From Marinilabiliales bacterium (GTDB lineage: Bacteria > Bacteroidota > Bacteroidia > Bacteroidales > ML635J-15), in contig PKTB01000021.1 of NCBI GenBank assembly GCA_002869385.1, forward strand, positions 178,870 to 242,869: 64,000 nt of DNA, read 5' to 3'. Under the pieces are notes generated by a model, which made no database searches, had not been told where the DNA came from, and was given only the letters and a program-made list of their open reading frames with translations. The position numbers and the translations under genes were made by a program. Shown in pieces: positions 63,685 through 64,000 of this stretch; within the stretch, counting starts at the first letter, position 1, and every line of letters starts with the position of its first letter.

Positions 63685-64000
63685 TTAATATGATATATTA
63701 CTTTCACTTAAAATCCTTCGTACTTCATCAACCTCCGAATCCATTAAGTCATCAGATAACCACTTTTTTAAATCTCCATTGATATCTGAATTCCAAAAAC
63801 CTCCATCCTTTTTTCTTATGCCAAATGTCTTTTGCAGAAACTGCCAGTCATCCTGAGTATTCAACTTTCGCATTGTAGCATAAATCGTCTCTTCATCTGT
63901 GCCTCCACCTGACATAGATGCATCCAGAGTTGAACACATTAAGTGAAATTCACTTTTGGTGTATGAGAGGTTTGATTTATCTACATCAAGTTGGTTTATG
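63685..64000 (-). CDS. Annexin-like-repeat protein, 5'-partial
   Basis: The frame runs off the right edge, so the start is not in the window; 105 codons are visible. The segment GGGTDEETIYATMRKL (about 37-52 of the visible part) and DINGDLKKWLSDDLMDSEVDEVRRIL resemble an annexin repeat (GTDE..I, then ..DI.GDL..), a helical calcium or membrane-binding fold. The similarity is from pattern only. First visible gene of the minus-strand lysis-like operon. Confidence 0.55.
   Translation of the reverse strand, partial: INQLDVDKSNLSYTKSEFHLMCSTLDASMSGGGTDEETIYATMRKLNTQDDWQFLQKTFGIRKKDGGFWNSDINGDLKKWLSDDLMDSEVDEVRRILSESNISY

Noticed and set aside
42264..64000. CRISPR array
   Set aside because: Repeats found are short and irregular (8-12 bases); no array of equal repeats with unique spacers was seen anywhere in the window.

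Overview
The window looks like an A+T-rich chromosome segment of a Bacteroidota, probably Bacteroidales/Marinilabiliales-like. Several large secreted proteins end in type IX secretion (T9SS) C-terminal domains (the KIYNxxG/'YPNP' style). Promoters have the TAnnTTTG -7 box of this phylum and genes lack clear Shine-Dalgarno sites. Core genes (uvrB, guaA, secA, ligA, xseB, Nif3-like, COG1579-like) read as Bacteroidota versions. No rRNA and no CRISPR array were seen.

Layout. 1-4.9 kb: two tandem papain-like T9SS peptidases on the minus strand. 4.9-8.6 kb: uvrB and a histidine/aromatic ammonia-lyase with an unusual Ala-Cys-Gly prosthetic-group motif. 8.7-14.9 kb: an OmpA-domain protein, tRNA-Arg(CCT) with a duplicated 3' end, a lipoprotein, a DUF4465-like T9SS protein behind a cobalamin riboswitch, and two glycosyltransferases. 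15-22 kb: guaA, an MFS transporter, xseB, secA. 21.7-27 kb: a TPR protein and two PorE-like TPR/propeller/OmpA proteins in an operon. 27-41.7 kb: a triple-repeat lipoprotein, ligA, padR-pspC, a DUF3078 barrel, mscS, tRNA-Leu and tRNA-Gly, merR, Nif3-like, a zinc-ribbon protein, a giant repeat-rich T9SS protein and a cysteine synthase.

42-64 kb is accessory DNA. It begins at tRNA-Ser(GCT) with a tyrosine recombinase and continues with an ArdC antirestriction gene and small mobile-element genes. A minus-strand run follows, reading from high to low coordinates: a T9SS protein, a 3,260-codon SpvB/RHS protein, a membrane protein that may be its immunity partner, a truncated HU-like protein, and a Fib_succ-domain protein. 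At the right edge is a phage-like cell-wall/lysis block (spanin-like lipoprotein, membrane-anchored RadC, small membrane protein, glucosaminidase, peptidoglycan-binding protein, annexin-like protein).

The most striking feature is genome-wide in this window: 14 in-frame stop codons (8 TAA, 3 TAG, 3 TGA) interrupt ten otherwise intact genes, core and accessory, on both strands. Not one of these ten genes shows a frameshift. Where the ancestral residue can be guessed (for example Gly in the last zinc-ribbon knuckle at 37054), a single G-to-T change explains it. This could be a substitution artefact of the assembly, a G-to-T mutator or decaying genome, or less likely stop-codon readthrough. None of the four tRNAs here is a suppressor. 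I annotate each such gene over its full span and state where the stop lies.
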